Source: Pleodorina starrii (lineage: Eukaryota; Chlorophyta; Chlorophyceae; Chlamydomonadales; Volvocaceae). From it: 64,000 bases of DNA. The notes under the pieces are model-generated. The model searched no databases. It had not been told where the DNA came from and saw nothing but the letters and a program-made list of their open reading frames with translations. Position 1 is the first letter of the stretch; every line of letters begins with the position of its first letter. The translations under genes and the position numbers were made by a program. Positions 53,701 through 64,000 of this stretch are shown here, one piece after another. Location: assembly GCA_030267565.1 (NCBI GenBank), contig BRXU01000003.1, positions 7,105,001 to 7,169,000 of the forward strand. Direction: 5' to 3'.

Positions 53701-55968
53701 CGCGCGCTCATACATGTACGACACGGGGGCCTGCCGTACCCACCTGCAGTACGAATCCTATCTTGCGCCTCATGGCCTTGCTGAGCGGCGCGCCGTCCAC
53801 CGTTACGGAGCCGCTCACTCGCACCTGTACATCCCGTACATCCCGTACATCCCATGGCAGTACCGCAACCACCGGGATGGATGGTGGGTGCATCGCAAGC
53901 ATTTAACTACGCATTAATATGTTCAATGGTCCGCAATTATCCATTAATAATAGTATAGTATTCTTTGCGCAATGCAGTCCTGGTGGCATTCTACGGCAGG
54001 ATTGGGCAGTATCATGATCAGCGCTGATCCCTACTTAGTTCTGAAGCAGTCCGAATGGTCGGCGTCCATCCATCCATCCACCCGTTCACACCCGCTCCCA
54101 CATCGTACCGCTGCCGTACCTGGGACGGTGCCCTGCCTCCCAGCACTGACAACAGGCTTGTCTTGCCACTGCCGCTGGGGCCCATCAGCGCGAGAACCTG
54201 ACCTGGAGGGAGGGGGGGCGGGGTGGGGTTGGGGTGGTGGTGGGGGTGGGAGCCTGAGAGGTGGGGTGTAGGAAAGAAGATACCGCAGCGAAGGGACAGA
54301 GACGGAGACGACGGGGCGGGGTGGAGTGGGGGGTGGGGGCTATTGAACTGAGATGCACCCGGCGGCGGCCAAGTATACCATCCTGATGCAACTGCCAACA
54401 ACCAACTACCAACTACCGTCTCACCAGGCAGCACCCGGCCCGATACGTCGAACAGGATTTGCCGAAGCGACGGAGTAGCACCCAGGGGCCCGGGCCGGGA
54501 CGTCGCCGCTTCCCCGCCGGACCTCTGACCCTGCTTGTTGGACCCCCTCCGACCGCCGCCGCCGCCGCCGCAGAGCCACGCGGCCGCTTGTGCCGTACGC
54601 TGCGCCAGGGAGGGCGGCTGTAGCTGCGCGGAGACGTACGAGCTGATATGATCGAAGCGCAGTACGACCTGCTGCCTTGGCTCCAGGGGCGCCAGCAGAT
54701 CGCCGTACTTGGACGACGACGCCTCACCGCCGCCGCCGCCGCCGCCGACCCCGCCCGCCTCATCGCCGGCGCCGCCGCCGCTGATGCCGACGCGGCCGCC
54801 GCTAGCGGTACGAATCATGCGCTGCACCCAGCCACTGCCGCTGCCGCCGCCGTCGACGCTCAGCCCGCCGCCGCTGCTCGGTCGGCCACCGGCGCTGCTG
54901 CGCCTTCCGGAAGTACGGCGCGGCGAAGGCTCCAGGACGCCGCTGACGTCAGCCCCGGTGCCGTTGCCGGCGCCGTCTCGGTCCCACGGGCGGTCTCCGA
55001 GACCGGCGGCGCGGTCGTCGAAGCTGGCGGGTCGGACGCCGCTGCGGCTGCGGAGGGTCTCCTGCGCGGGTCGGGGCAGCTCTGCGGGCGGGAGCACCGG
55101 GAAGCAAGAGGGGGTTGGTGGGGGGTACTAGGGGGATGGGACGCGGTCACTCGGTTGGACTTGGAAGGGAGGATCGACACGTGCAGCGGAGGGCGGCGGA
55201 GGGCGGGCGTGGGTGCTGTGTTGATTACCGTATCCTTTTACTCTTTCTCAACTTCGGACGAGCACCGAGTGCCGAATGCCAAATACTGACTACTGATTAC
55301 CGGATTCCGGTCGTTGGCGGTTGGCAGCGGAGAGACCCAATCCCTTCCTCCCTCCTTTGACCGACCTCCTTTTCACTTCTCACACCCCCGGCATATCACG
55401 TCGACACGTCACGTCACGTGCCTGGATCCACGTTATCGTACGACAGCATCGGCACCTCCGTCGTCCCAATGCCCTGCGCCTCGCCGCTGTGCATCCTCGC
55501 CGCGTCTTCCAACCGCCGCAACCGCTGCTGCTCCTCCTCCCACGCGTTGCGCCACGACGGCGACGGCGCTGCCGCCGCCGCCGCCGCCGCCAGATCGACG
55601 GCGGCGGCGGCGCCAGACGTCGACGACACGTCCACTGGTTCCGACAGCAGTGGCGACGCCGAGCCGAAGGCGCCGGCGGAGTGAAGGGACGGCGGCGGCG
55701 GCGGCGGCGGCTGCGCCGGCGTTTGGAACGACAGCCGCGGCGGCGGCGGCGGCGGCGGCGCGCGGGCGGCGGCGCGTTTGGGCTCCGCGCTGCGGCGCCG
55801 CGTCAGTTCCGACGCGGCGGCGCCGCCGGCGGCGGCGGCAGCATTACCCGGAGGCGAAGGCGGAGGCGAAGTGGTAGGTGGGTAGTAGGACTGCGGCTGA
55901 GGCTGCTGCTGCTGCGCCGCGAAGGGACTGGCGCCGGCGCCGGTGCCAGCGGCCGGTGTGTGCTGCAT
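47764..55968 (-). CDS. ABCG-type half transporter with large low-complexity inserts
   Basis: Eighteen exons join with matching phases into about 1,150 residues (typical ABCG half-transporters have 600-750). Exons 1-2 (55422-55968, 54425-55081) encode a long Ala/Pro/Gly/Gln-rich N-terminus. The nucleotide-binding domain follows: Walker A GPSGSGKT (about 54180), Q-loop IGFVLQ, signature [12 protein letters not shown], Walker [14 protein letters not shown] (about 52880) and H-loop [13 protein letters not shown]. An Ala/Gly/Ser-rich linker of roughly 230 residues (51500-50640) separates it from the membrane domain. That domain has six hydrophobic segments ([71 protein letters not shown]). Nucleotide domain first, membrane domain second is the ABCG order. 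It probably works as a dimeric exporter; the substrate is unknown. Intron 1 has a GC donor (CCAG|gcacgt at 55421). Stop TGA is at 47764-47766. Confidence 0.92.
51281..51342 (+). repeat. Interstitial telomere-like tract in an ABCG intron
   Basis: Degenerate TTTTAGGG units (GTTTTAGGGATTTAGGGG...GGGTTTTAGGGTTTTAGG). Similar short tracts lie at 21780-21808 (CCCTAAAA strand), 50470-50485 and 59759-59775. Confidence 0.6.
52051..52082 (+). repeat. Dispersed intronic motif, diverged copy
   Basis: GGGTTATTTACGTTATTATA then GGCCGGAGCCCG in an ABCG intron. It matches 2251-2277 with small insertions. Confidence 0.6.
53490..53507. repeat. Dispersed motif GGACCCACGGGTCGGTCC
   Basis: Intronic in the ABCG gene. 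Identical 18 bases recur at 59930, with one change at 56423. Confidence 0.65.
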
Positions 55969-56422
55969 TGTCTGCGGCTATCACCACCACCTCCACCACC
56001 ACCACTCGTGCGCAGAGAGCCTGTGTGGTGTGGGCAGGTGCCAATGTGGGCAGGTGCACCGTGCACTCACAGGTGAAACGGGATTGAGTACCACCAAGGT
56101 GCAGCACCACAAAGAGAGTAACAAAGGATGTTAGCGTCCTCCTCGGGCTTTGGTTCTGAACTCGACTGCCCCAGTGCTCTTATGGGTGGACGCAGAAGGT
56201 GCCCAAAGTGATGTTGACGTCTTGGCGGATGACGGATGACGAGCTAACTGACTGCAGACCACGGCCACGTTCCGTCGCCTGGCTGGATTCGACGTCATGG
56301 CAAGACTTCTTTTTTTCTTTTGACACTTGGTTCAAATCAGATTCATGAGTAACGTAACGAGCGCCCTACCTGCGCAACGGGTGCGTGCGTGCCACCAAGG
56401 CGCGGCGGCGAAAGCCCAGCAA

Positions 56423-56440
56423 GGACCCAGGGGTCGGTCC
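56423..56440. repeat. Dispersed motif GGACCCAGGGGTCGGTCC
   Basis: Intergenic copy, one base different from 53490 and 59930. Confidence 0.6.
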
Positions 56441-58523
56441 GGCCACGTCGCGCTGCCTCTGGGTGACTCCGCCCGCGATCGCCTGCTTACGTTGGCTCAA
56501 ATGGATGGACGACCCCTGATAGGCTTCACGTAACGTAGGCTTCACGTAACGTAGGCTTCAAGGCGATGTATGATCGCGGCGTGTGTGTGAACAAGAGGAG
56601 GTGCGGCAACAGGCTGGATGTCTCGCTGTGTTGAGCTGCAAGTCGGCGTGGCTGTGCCTGTGCTTGGCTGTAACAATCGCGATCTGTGCTATGCAAACGG
56701 AAACCTGTTGTTGGGCTATTTCCTGGTTTGATGGGCGCCTAGTATACCCAGTTGGCAAAGAATGTGTGGATTGGGGCGCCGCCTCTTGTGACAGCATTCG
56801 TCGGACCAAGCCGCCGTAACGTTAGTAGGTACTGCTGGTCCATTATCCCGGCCTTACTCATCCAATGCGCCCTTCCCACAGGCCTGGGGCAACGTAATGC
56901 GGCACACCAGAGCATGAAGGAGAGCCCCGCCAACCGGGAGGCAACAAAAGCATGCAAGGATAAGCGAGGCGTCACGTGGGAGAAGGTGCATTTCAAGGTT
57001 TTACGCTGAATCAGGATCAGGCTGAAATATTGTCGCGGACAAGGAATTGGTGTGCGCGCAAGGTCTCCGCAAATGCGCTCCGGCCACCCCGGGCTCTCTG
57101 CGCGGCCTGAACAGCTGAATTGCGGGTGAAGCGAATACAGGACCCGCACTGCACAAGCCCTGCCTCGTTGCTGCATGTGCTTCCGTTACCGGTATTCCGC
57201 GCCCTCTGCAGCAGTGCGTCCCCGGGCTGCCAACTGCATTCGCCAGCTGCATTCGCATCCGCACAGTTGCCGGGGCCGCGCCGCGGCCACGCCGGGGCAG
57301 GGTCGGGAAAGCGGCGCTGCTTCGTTACGGTCGGATGGCGCCGCAGCGCCAGGCTTGCGCTGGTTGTCGCTTGGTCCTCACAGTAACGGGCAGCAGGCGC
57401 GCACGAGCGGGTCGTTGCCGCCTCGCCACGCCAATCCCGTTCTCGGCGCGGGCGCTAATCGCCACATCGTCGCGCACCGCGTCGCTCTCAGCTCTCAACA
57501 CACCTCCGTAAACAGGCGACAGCGGTCTCATTCACACCCCGAATGAAAGACGAGGGCCCCGGCCCCCTCCTCGTCCTGACACCTCACCTCCATGCGCACG
57601 CGCGCCCCGCCCCGCGCCGCGCCGCCAAGGCGGGGCAAGGCCCGCGCAGTGAGGGCGGACTCGGCCCCGGGACCGGACGCGGACGCGGAAGCGCCCCACC
57701 GTCCGGCAGGCCACTCCAGTGAGCGCCACTGGGACCGGGCAGCAACATACCGGTGAGCCGATACCCCCCGCAAAAGCGCCCGCGCGCTTCTCGCCGCACC
57801 GCTTCTGCCAGCCTGGTTGGGCAATCGCCAGTTGAGCGACAGGTGGAGGAAGTGGGCGCAAAGCGGGGGGCGCGGGAAGAACACAACCGCAGGCCCCCGG
57901 GCAGATGGCTCGCGGGGGATGTACAATGCCCCTTCCCTCCCCTCCGCTTCCAAGCTTGAAACCTCTCTCTCCGGGCTCTCCACCTCCTCCCCACACCCAC
58001 CCCTAAAAAAGAAGATAAATACGGGCACCCCCCTCCTCCCTCCCCCCCCCGCAACACAAACACAAACACACACGCGCCAAGATACACGCGCAAAGATACA
58101 CACGCGAGCACCCAACCGCACACACGCCGCCGAGCAGCACGAGTGCACGGCCTCGCTAGAAGGCCGAGCCCCATACGGCCACGGCTCCTACGCAAATCCC
58201 CCACCACCCCTGCCGCCTCAGCCCGCCAAACCCCACATGAACACACTCACGCCACCCGGATGATTAACAGCCGCAACGGGATGATCACACCCCCATCCCC
58301 ACCCCGAAAGACGCGCGCGCGCACATGCACGCACGCATGGACACACGCACACATCACATCACATCACATCGCCGGCGCGCGCGTATACGGCACCCGTGGA
58401 TCACACCTCCTCTGCGTTCCTCCTCTCCGCGCTCGCTGACCTCGTATCGTTTCGCGCCAGTCGCTCCCGCTGTCGAGCGCCCTCGGCCCGTTCATGAGTG
58501 CCGAAGGCGTGAACAGGCGTCTT

Positions 58524-58581
58524 CACGTGCACGTGAACTAGGCGCCACGTGCACGTGAACTGGGCGCCACGTGCACGTGAA
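58524..58581 (+). repeat. Tandem CACGTG (G-box/E-box) repeat
   Basis: Three copies of a 22-bp unit CACGTGCACGTGAACTAGGC(GC), each with two adjacent CACGTG palindromes. This could be a cluster of bHLH/bZIP binding sites, but no adjacent gene start was identified. Confidence 0.7.
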
Positions 58582-59929
58582 AACGCAGGTACAAAAGCAG
58601 GCGCGTGGCCGCGCGCAGCCACACGCACTCTGCTTCTGCACCACACCGCAGCACGTACGCCACGCCAGCCAGCCAGCACCTCCCTCCCTTGCCCTGCCAT
58701 TCCATACTTCAACGCTTCGCGAGCAGCACACCCCCCATTGCCCCCCAGACTCCCCCATCCCGCCTCAACATCGGCGCTCGGTCGCTCGGCGGCGCCGCCA
58801 CTGCCACCGCTGCTGCCAACCACCGCGCAACTGAACGCATGCACACACACGCGGCGCTTCCGTTGGGATCCAAGCGCCCCTGACCAATATATTTACCAAG
58901 CAGGCCTGGTAAATGTTGTATAACTCCGAGATACACGCCAAAAAGTATACACGCGTAGTGTACGCTTTGCGTAATGCTTTCCTTTATCTTGCGCACACAC
59001 GCACCCAACAGAGAGGTCGCTTGGGAAGAATTGGCTGTGGCTCACTCCAGCTGCCAGTCGTGAGCAAAGACGTCCGCACAGGCACCCACACGCCCCGCGC
59101 ACACGACGCGAGAGCGCGGGTGCGCACGAAGCATCACAGCGCACAAAGGCGCCCAGACACCGCAGTGTCCCAAAAAGGGGCCCTCGACCCGCCCCGCACC
59201 CATCAACACACGCCCCGTGTCGCCCCGAACAGCGCAGTGCGGCACGGCGCGGCGACGGGACAAGGAGGGATAAGCCGGGCCGCGGCGGCGCGGCGCAGCT
59301 CAGTCGCGCAAGTTCGGGACGCCCGCGCGCACAGCCTTTTGCCGGGTCTCTGCCCTTTTAAGCACGGGCCCTGGGACGCGTCATGACGTGGTTCGTGTGG
59401 ATCTACAGCCTTCGTTTGAGTAACGACACATTATCTCTCCCTGTTTCAAGAAAGGGCCGCGCTTGCGCGCGTACACCGGCGCTACCGGCGTGAAACGACA
59501 ACGGTACACGGCACACGTGCAACGTGAACCCGCGAAAGCCTTATTCTTTCCTTTGTCGTGTCGGCGCATTCACCGAGTGCCCCTGCGGCCAAAGGACTAA
59601 AGAGGGCGGAGAGGGCGGTTGGGCCACATAAAAGTGGAGCACGCGCTCTCTCTCTCTTCCCCCGTATCAATAGAGACAAAAAAGAAGCCAGTACCTCGAC
59701 ATGGCGACGACGACGGCAACAGGCCACGGCAACGGACAACAAATCTTAATAACAGCCAAAACCCTAAAACCCAAGACAGCGCCGGCCTGCGAAGGTGCGT
59801 AGCCCCAGATGTGACAGCCTTTGGGCCCCCAGCCCCCAATACACATCTTGCCCTCCACCCTCGCGCCTTGGTTGGTTGCTGCGCTCCAGAGACCACCGCG
59901 CGCCGCGCCGGCCTGATGACTGCCATCAA

Positions 59930-59947
59930 GGACCCACGGGTCGGTCC
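59930..59947. repeat. Dispersed motif GGACCCACGGGTCGGTCC
   Basis: Intergenic copy identical over 18 bases to 53490-53507. Confidence 0.65.
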
Positions 59948-60659
59948 ACGCCGGCGCCCGTGCAGCCACGCCACGGCGATACGCCACACGGCGATTCTGT
60001 CGAGCTCACGTATACCCTCCCGGAGCCCTCCTCTCCCGTGGGTGGGGCGGCGGGCCCCATGCGCCATGCCCACCGCCGCCGCCGCTGGCCCTACCCCGCT
60101 GGTCCTCTCCCGGAAGTTTATCAGTTTGCTGCCCGCCTGCGGTCCGCGGGCCAACTCCACCATCCCAGCCTCACATCCGGCGCAGCTGCAGACACACACA
60201 CCCATTTTGCCCCCATATACAGATGCCATGCACATACACATACACACACGCACAGACTCACTCACATGCATTACAACACCTCGCCGCCATTCCCAGCAAG
60301 CATAGCAAAACCGCCGAAGCAAAGGGCGCCCCCGTCCCATCCCATGACCTCCCTATCACGCCAGGGGCCTTCCTCTCAGCCCCGGGCATTCCCTCTCAAT
60401 TCGCAACACGCCTGCGTGCGCCCCTCCTTACCCCCACAACGCGCTTTCGCCCGGGGACGCAACGGCCAGTGTAGAGCCGCCGCTGCCGCTGCCGCTGCTG
60501 TACCTCCCTCATCGATTTCGAACATGGTCCGCGGCCGCAGGGCAGACGACCCCCGCCCGGCAGCCGCAGGGCAACATGACGGGCTGTGCAGCGGCTCTCC
60601 TGCAGCTCAGCTCAGCTCGGCCAGTCGCCCCCGCAGAGCTCGCCCCCGTCCTTAGCTCC

Positions 60660-63600
60660 TTACGCGAATCCTCCCGGCCTGCTCCAATACATGATGTCCA
60701 GTTTGGAGACGCAGCCGCTGTTGACCACCTCCTCCAACATGTCCACTACCGCGGTGAAGTTGGGGCGAAGGTGGGGGTCCTGGGAGGGCGCAGAGGGAAA
60801 CATCGGGAGGGGGGTAAAAGGGAAATACATCGGGAGGGGGTGCATGTTTGAGAAGGGTAGAGTACAACAGACAAGAGGGATGAGATGCCGAGGTGAGGGT
60901 AAAAGGGCGAATCAGCAGCGGCAGAGGATGGGGGGAGTAGGGGATGCTGGGGAGTTTCCGTGGTTGCGCAGACAGAAGGGAGGACCCCCCCAAAAAAAAC
61001 CCGGGTGACCGGGTGGCGATGTGCAAAGGCATGGAAGGGGAAAGGCGTCCGTAATGCGGCCTGGTAAGGGGAAGGGAGGCAGCAGCTTCCTGGCCCGACT
61101 GCGGTCCTGCTCTTCCGCGCAGGGATGAACAGACGTGCACGCACACGCAGCCACGCCCGTGCTGTCGCGTCCTTCCCCCGCCCCCACTCCCCCACCCCAC
61201 CCCACACACACACCCAATGCACACGCACACGCCTCACGCACCTGTGCCCAGCACATGGTGATGAGCTCCCTCAGCTGGTCGGGCCAGCGGCGGGGAATCT
61301 CGGGGCGGAAGCCGCGGGCCACCCTCTCCGCGTAGGCCTGCGGCGTGAACAGGACAGGGGCGGCGGAAGAGGGAAAGACGGTGGTGCAAGAATACGTGAG
61401 GGGAGGCACGAGGGAGAGAGGGGCGACAGGGGCTGGGAGACACGAAACAGGACTCTCTCTCTCTCTCTCTCTCCTTGCCGTTCCCCTGCTCTTTTCATGG
61501 AAAGGGGCGACCCGCCCTCTAAAACCTCGCCTTGTGTTGGCACTGTCACCGTCCGCGGGCACCAGCGACCAAACCAGCACCGGCACCCGCCCCCCATCCC
61601 ATCACAACAAGCGACCACCCTACCACCTCGTGAACTGGACAGCCCCCGCCCAACCGCCCCACCCTCCCTAAAAACCCGCACCCGCACCCCGCACCTGCGC
61701 GTCCTTGCGCGGGTCGTTCTTGATTTCGTCCACCAGCATCAGCTTGCGGTTGAGCACCTCAAACAGGATGACTCCAAAGCTGAACACGTCCACCTTTTCG
61801 TTGTAGGGCTGGCCCAGCACCACCTCGGGCGCCATGTAGGCCCAGGAGCCCACCGCCTCCGTAAGGTTGTACCTGCGTCCCCGCGGACAGCGGACAGCGG
61901 ACGGCGCTCAGTCGTCGTCAGCGCTCACCGCGCAGCGCTCGACAGTCGTTAGCGCTCAGTCGTTAGCGCTCAGTCGTTAGCAAAGACCCCACCTACCTGA
62001 CTTCGTTGACCCACGTCACGGCACGGCGGGGCGGCGCGCGCTTCTTCTCCGACGCAGCGGGGCCCGCCATGATGCCCAAATCGTCCATGATCTGCACCGT
62101 ACGGTAGGGCGAGGGCGTTTTTCAAGGCACCGCACCGCATCGCCAGCAGCAAGTGCAGGACAGATCGAGAGAAGCTTCCGCGCACAACGCTTGCCTGTGG
62201 CCCAGCTTGCCTGCGACCCAGCCTTCCGGTTCCTTTCCTTCACGGGCCCCAGATCGTCACAGCCCAGCCCCATCCGCAAGGCGGCGGACCGCAACGGTGT
62301 CCCTCCCCCCGCCCCTCGCCTGCCCGCCCCGACCCCCGGTCCCCGGCCCCTCTCCCCACCTGCGCCTTCTCCGTGGCCGCCATGGTCGAGTTCTGCTGCT
62401 GAATCATCTTGTTCAGCAGCGCCTCGTTCTGAGCCATCTTGGCCTGACGCTCCCGAGCCTCCGCGCTCAGGTCGCCGCCACCGACCCCGGCCGCAGCTGC
62501 AGCCTCCTCAGGCTTGGCGGCGGCGGCGGCCGCCGCCGGCTGCGCGGCGGCGGTGCCGGCGGCCGCGGCGCTGCCTGCGCTGCCTGCCGACGCTTCGGCG
62601 CCGCCGCCCGACGTCTCCGCTGGCATCTTGCCGGTGACCCTCAGCTTGATCTCCTTCATCTTGGCCATGAGCTTCTGCATGGAGTTCTGCTTCTTGGGCG
62701 GGGCGCGCAGGCGGCGCACGGCGTCCTGAGGCGCGATGCCCTGCGAGCGGGGGCGAGAAGACCGTGTGGGCAACGGTAGTGCTTGGGACAATGTTGTACC
62801 CAGGGGCGCATTGTTCGACGCCCCAGGGGACGAACGCCCCAGGGACAGACAAAAGGCCCTCCGCTCAATCCAACCCAGGGAGCCGCTCTACCCCGGCCAA
62901 AGGCGCTCCGGTGAACTCCACCGCTGTGGCTCCGTCAACATAATGAGGCAGGTCAATGAGCTGAGCAGCACGCCTGCCGGGACACCCACCATCCCCCGGC
63001 GCCCGCTTGTCGCATGGCCCATCAGCCCTGAGCCGCAAGCCCCCCCCACACACACCACACACACCACCACCACAAATCCCGCAGTCATGTGGTAGAGCAC
63101 GTCCTCCGCAGTACTCCCGGGTCGGCTGACCGACAGCCAAGGCTCGCCACCCCTCAGCCCCGCCGGAGTCCGGCGCCACCAACCCGAGCGAGGGGGCGCA
63201 CGCGAGCGCAAGACATGGCGCACGACCCTCCTCCCCTCTCCCAAATCGCGCTGCCCAACACCGCACACCCGCTCACCTCAACCGTCGCGCCATCCTCGGG
63301 GATGGCTGGCTGCACGGGCCGGCCCAGCGGCGACCGCGAGAACGAGCCGTTGCGGGCCCCATCCGCCGCCCCCGCGCCCTGAGCCCCGTCCGCCGCGCCG
63401 CCCGCCTCCTCCTCCTCGCCGTCCTCGCTCACGGCTGGCATCGCGCTCGTGCTGCCCGCGTCGCCGGCGGCGCGGCGGAGCCGCGACGAGGCCGCGCCTG
63501 CGGCGCCGTTCGCGCCAGCAGCGGCGGCTCCGCCGCCGCTGCCGCTGCCGTTCCCGGCTGCCGTCGCCGCCATCATGGCAGCCTGCTCCCTGCGCTGCTG

Positions 63601-64000
63601 CGCCAGCGCAGCCTCCAGCTCGTCCTCCTCCTCGCCAATCTCCCCCTCGGCGGCCTGCTGCTGCATGTGGCGCCGGGCGAGCATGCCTCCCATGTTGGCC
63701 TCCGACATGACGCGCTTAACCACCTTCTTGATTCGGTCGTCGATCACCTGCGGCGGCCGCGCGCGCGGGACGCATACACCAGTTACACACGCACGCACGC
63801 ACGCGCGCACGGGCAGGCGGGAGTGCAATGCGGCACACTGGTTGCAGCAAGCAGCCCCAGCACGGGCGGGGTGATGTTCGGGGGCTCTGGAGGTGTGGGT
63901 GTGGCGGCGTGGCCAGGGCGGGGTCGGGGAGGGAAAGGGGTGGGTGTGCGGGAGGGCCGACACGGTACACGGCGCCATCAGGTCAAGGCGCCAGCAGCCG
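60660..64000 (-). CDS. Protein kinase (TKL/Raf-like), C-terminal part, with large activation-segment insert
   Basis: Visible exons: 63277-63747, 62360-62740, 61997-62091, 61695-61872, 61242-61337 and 60660-60779 (stop TAA), all in phase; the start is beyond the window. The last three carry the kinase C-lobe: TEAVGSWAYMAPEVVLG (APE motif), YNEKVDVFSFGVILFEVL, PEIPRRWPDQLRELITMCWAQ, DPHLRPNFTAVVDML. The combination of GSWAYMAPE and CWAQDPHLRPNF is typical of tyrosine-kinase-like kinases. Upstream, 315 residues rich in Ala, Gly, Glu and Gln with two basic or coiled stretches (VIDDRIKKVVKRVM and KKQNSMQKLMAKMKEIKLRV) lie directly before the APE segment. No HRD or DFG motif appears among them, so these must be encoded beyond 64000. 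Substrate and pathway are unknown. Confidence 0.88.

Larger units (their letters stand above)
55969..60659. other. Long intergenic region without a recognisable gene
   Basis: Upstream flank of the ABCG gene and downstream flank of the kinase. GC-rich, with long chance ORFs on both strands, CA-rich tracts and the G-box repeat at 58524. It also holds two copies of the GGACCCACGGGTCGGTCC motif and a telomere-like tract near 59759. GCTTCACGTAACGTAG is repeated twice at 56523-56557. No exon with domain support or splice logic was found, but a gene with a novel product could be missed. Confidence 0.4.

Noticed and set aside
54648..55877. Long + strand Ala/Arg-rich frames
   Set aside because: Antisense shadows of the first two ABCG exons caused by GC-rich codon bias.

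Overview
The window is nuclear DNA from a volvocine / Chlamydomonas-like green alga. The evidence is GC-rich sequence, many short exons with GT(GC)-AG introns, TGTAA-type polyadenylation motifs, interstitial TTTTAGGG-like telomeric tracts, Gln/Ala/Gly-rich tracts inside proteins, and gene families typical of these algae. No bacterial or organellar features were seen. Gene models below were built by hand; in almost every case the intron phases close without a remainder.

Layout. (1) 1-739: last exons of a small + strand protein of unknown function. (2) 1803-5639, minus: an RmlD/MAT2B-like NAD(P)-binding sugar-nucleotide reductase family protein. (3) 6460-11859, minus: a nine-exon, 589-residue carotene-desaturase-like FAD amine oxidoreductase, with a tRNA-Val(CAC) gene on the opposite strand inside its first intron. 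(4) 11.9-14.9 kb: intergenic DNA with an old hAT-like fragment and a MITE-like inverted-repeat element. (5) 15019-21678, +: a Cys-rich secreted protein with a hydrophobic C-terminus. Its last exon is split by a 3,999-bp transposon (17494-21492) with 28-bp terminal inverted repeats and a TCC target duplication. The transposon carries a 2-oxoglutarate/Fe(II)-oxygenase-like gene that contains a GGC-GCC minisatellite and a 4-bp frameshift. (6) 21945-38128: a tandem segmental duplication. Each copy holds an intact 11-exon gene for a secreted protein made of a signal peptide, a Kazal-like domain, a Pro-rich linker and a seven-repeat RCC1 propeller. Copy 2 has gained a hAT-like insertion, a small element with terminal direct repeats, and long ATT and TA microsatellites, all outside exons. 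(7) 38044-42317, minus: two paralogous RING-CH proteins with the same three-exon structure. (8) 43156-46517: about 177 copies of a 19-bp minisatellite, open in several long frames on both strands. (9) 47764-55968, minus: an 18-exon ABCG half-transporter with large low-complexity inserts. (10) 60660 to the window end, minus: the C-terminal part of a protein kinase with at least 315 residues inserted in its activation segment.

The genes do not form a pathway. The organising theme is genome dynamics: a precise transposon hit in an exon, a recent tandem duplication whose junction fuses the ends of two flanking genes, and several repeat families (two short dispersed motifs, telomere-like tracts, minisatellites). 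The most unusual proteins are the duplicated Kazal-RCC1 secreted pair and the oxygenase carried by the transposon.
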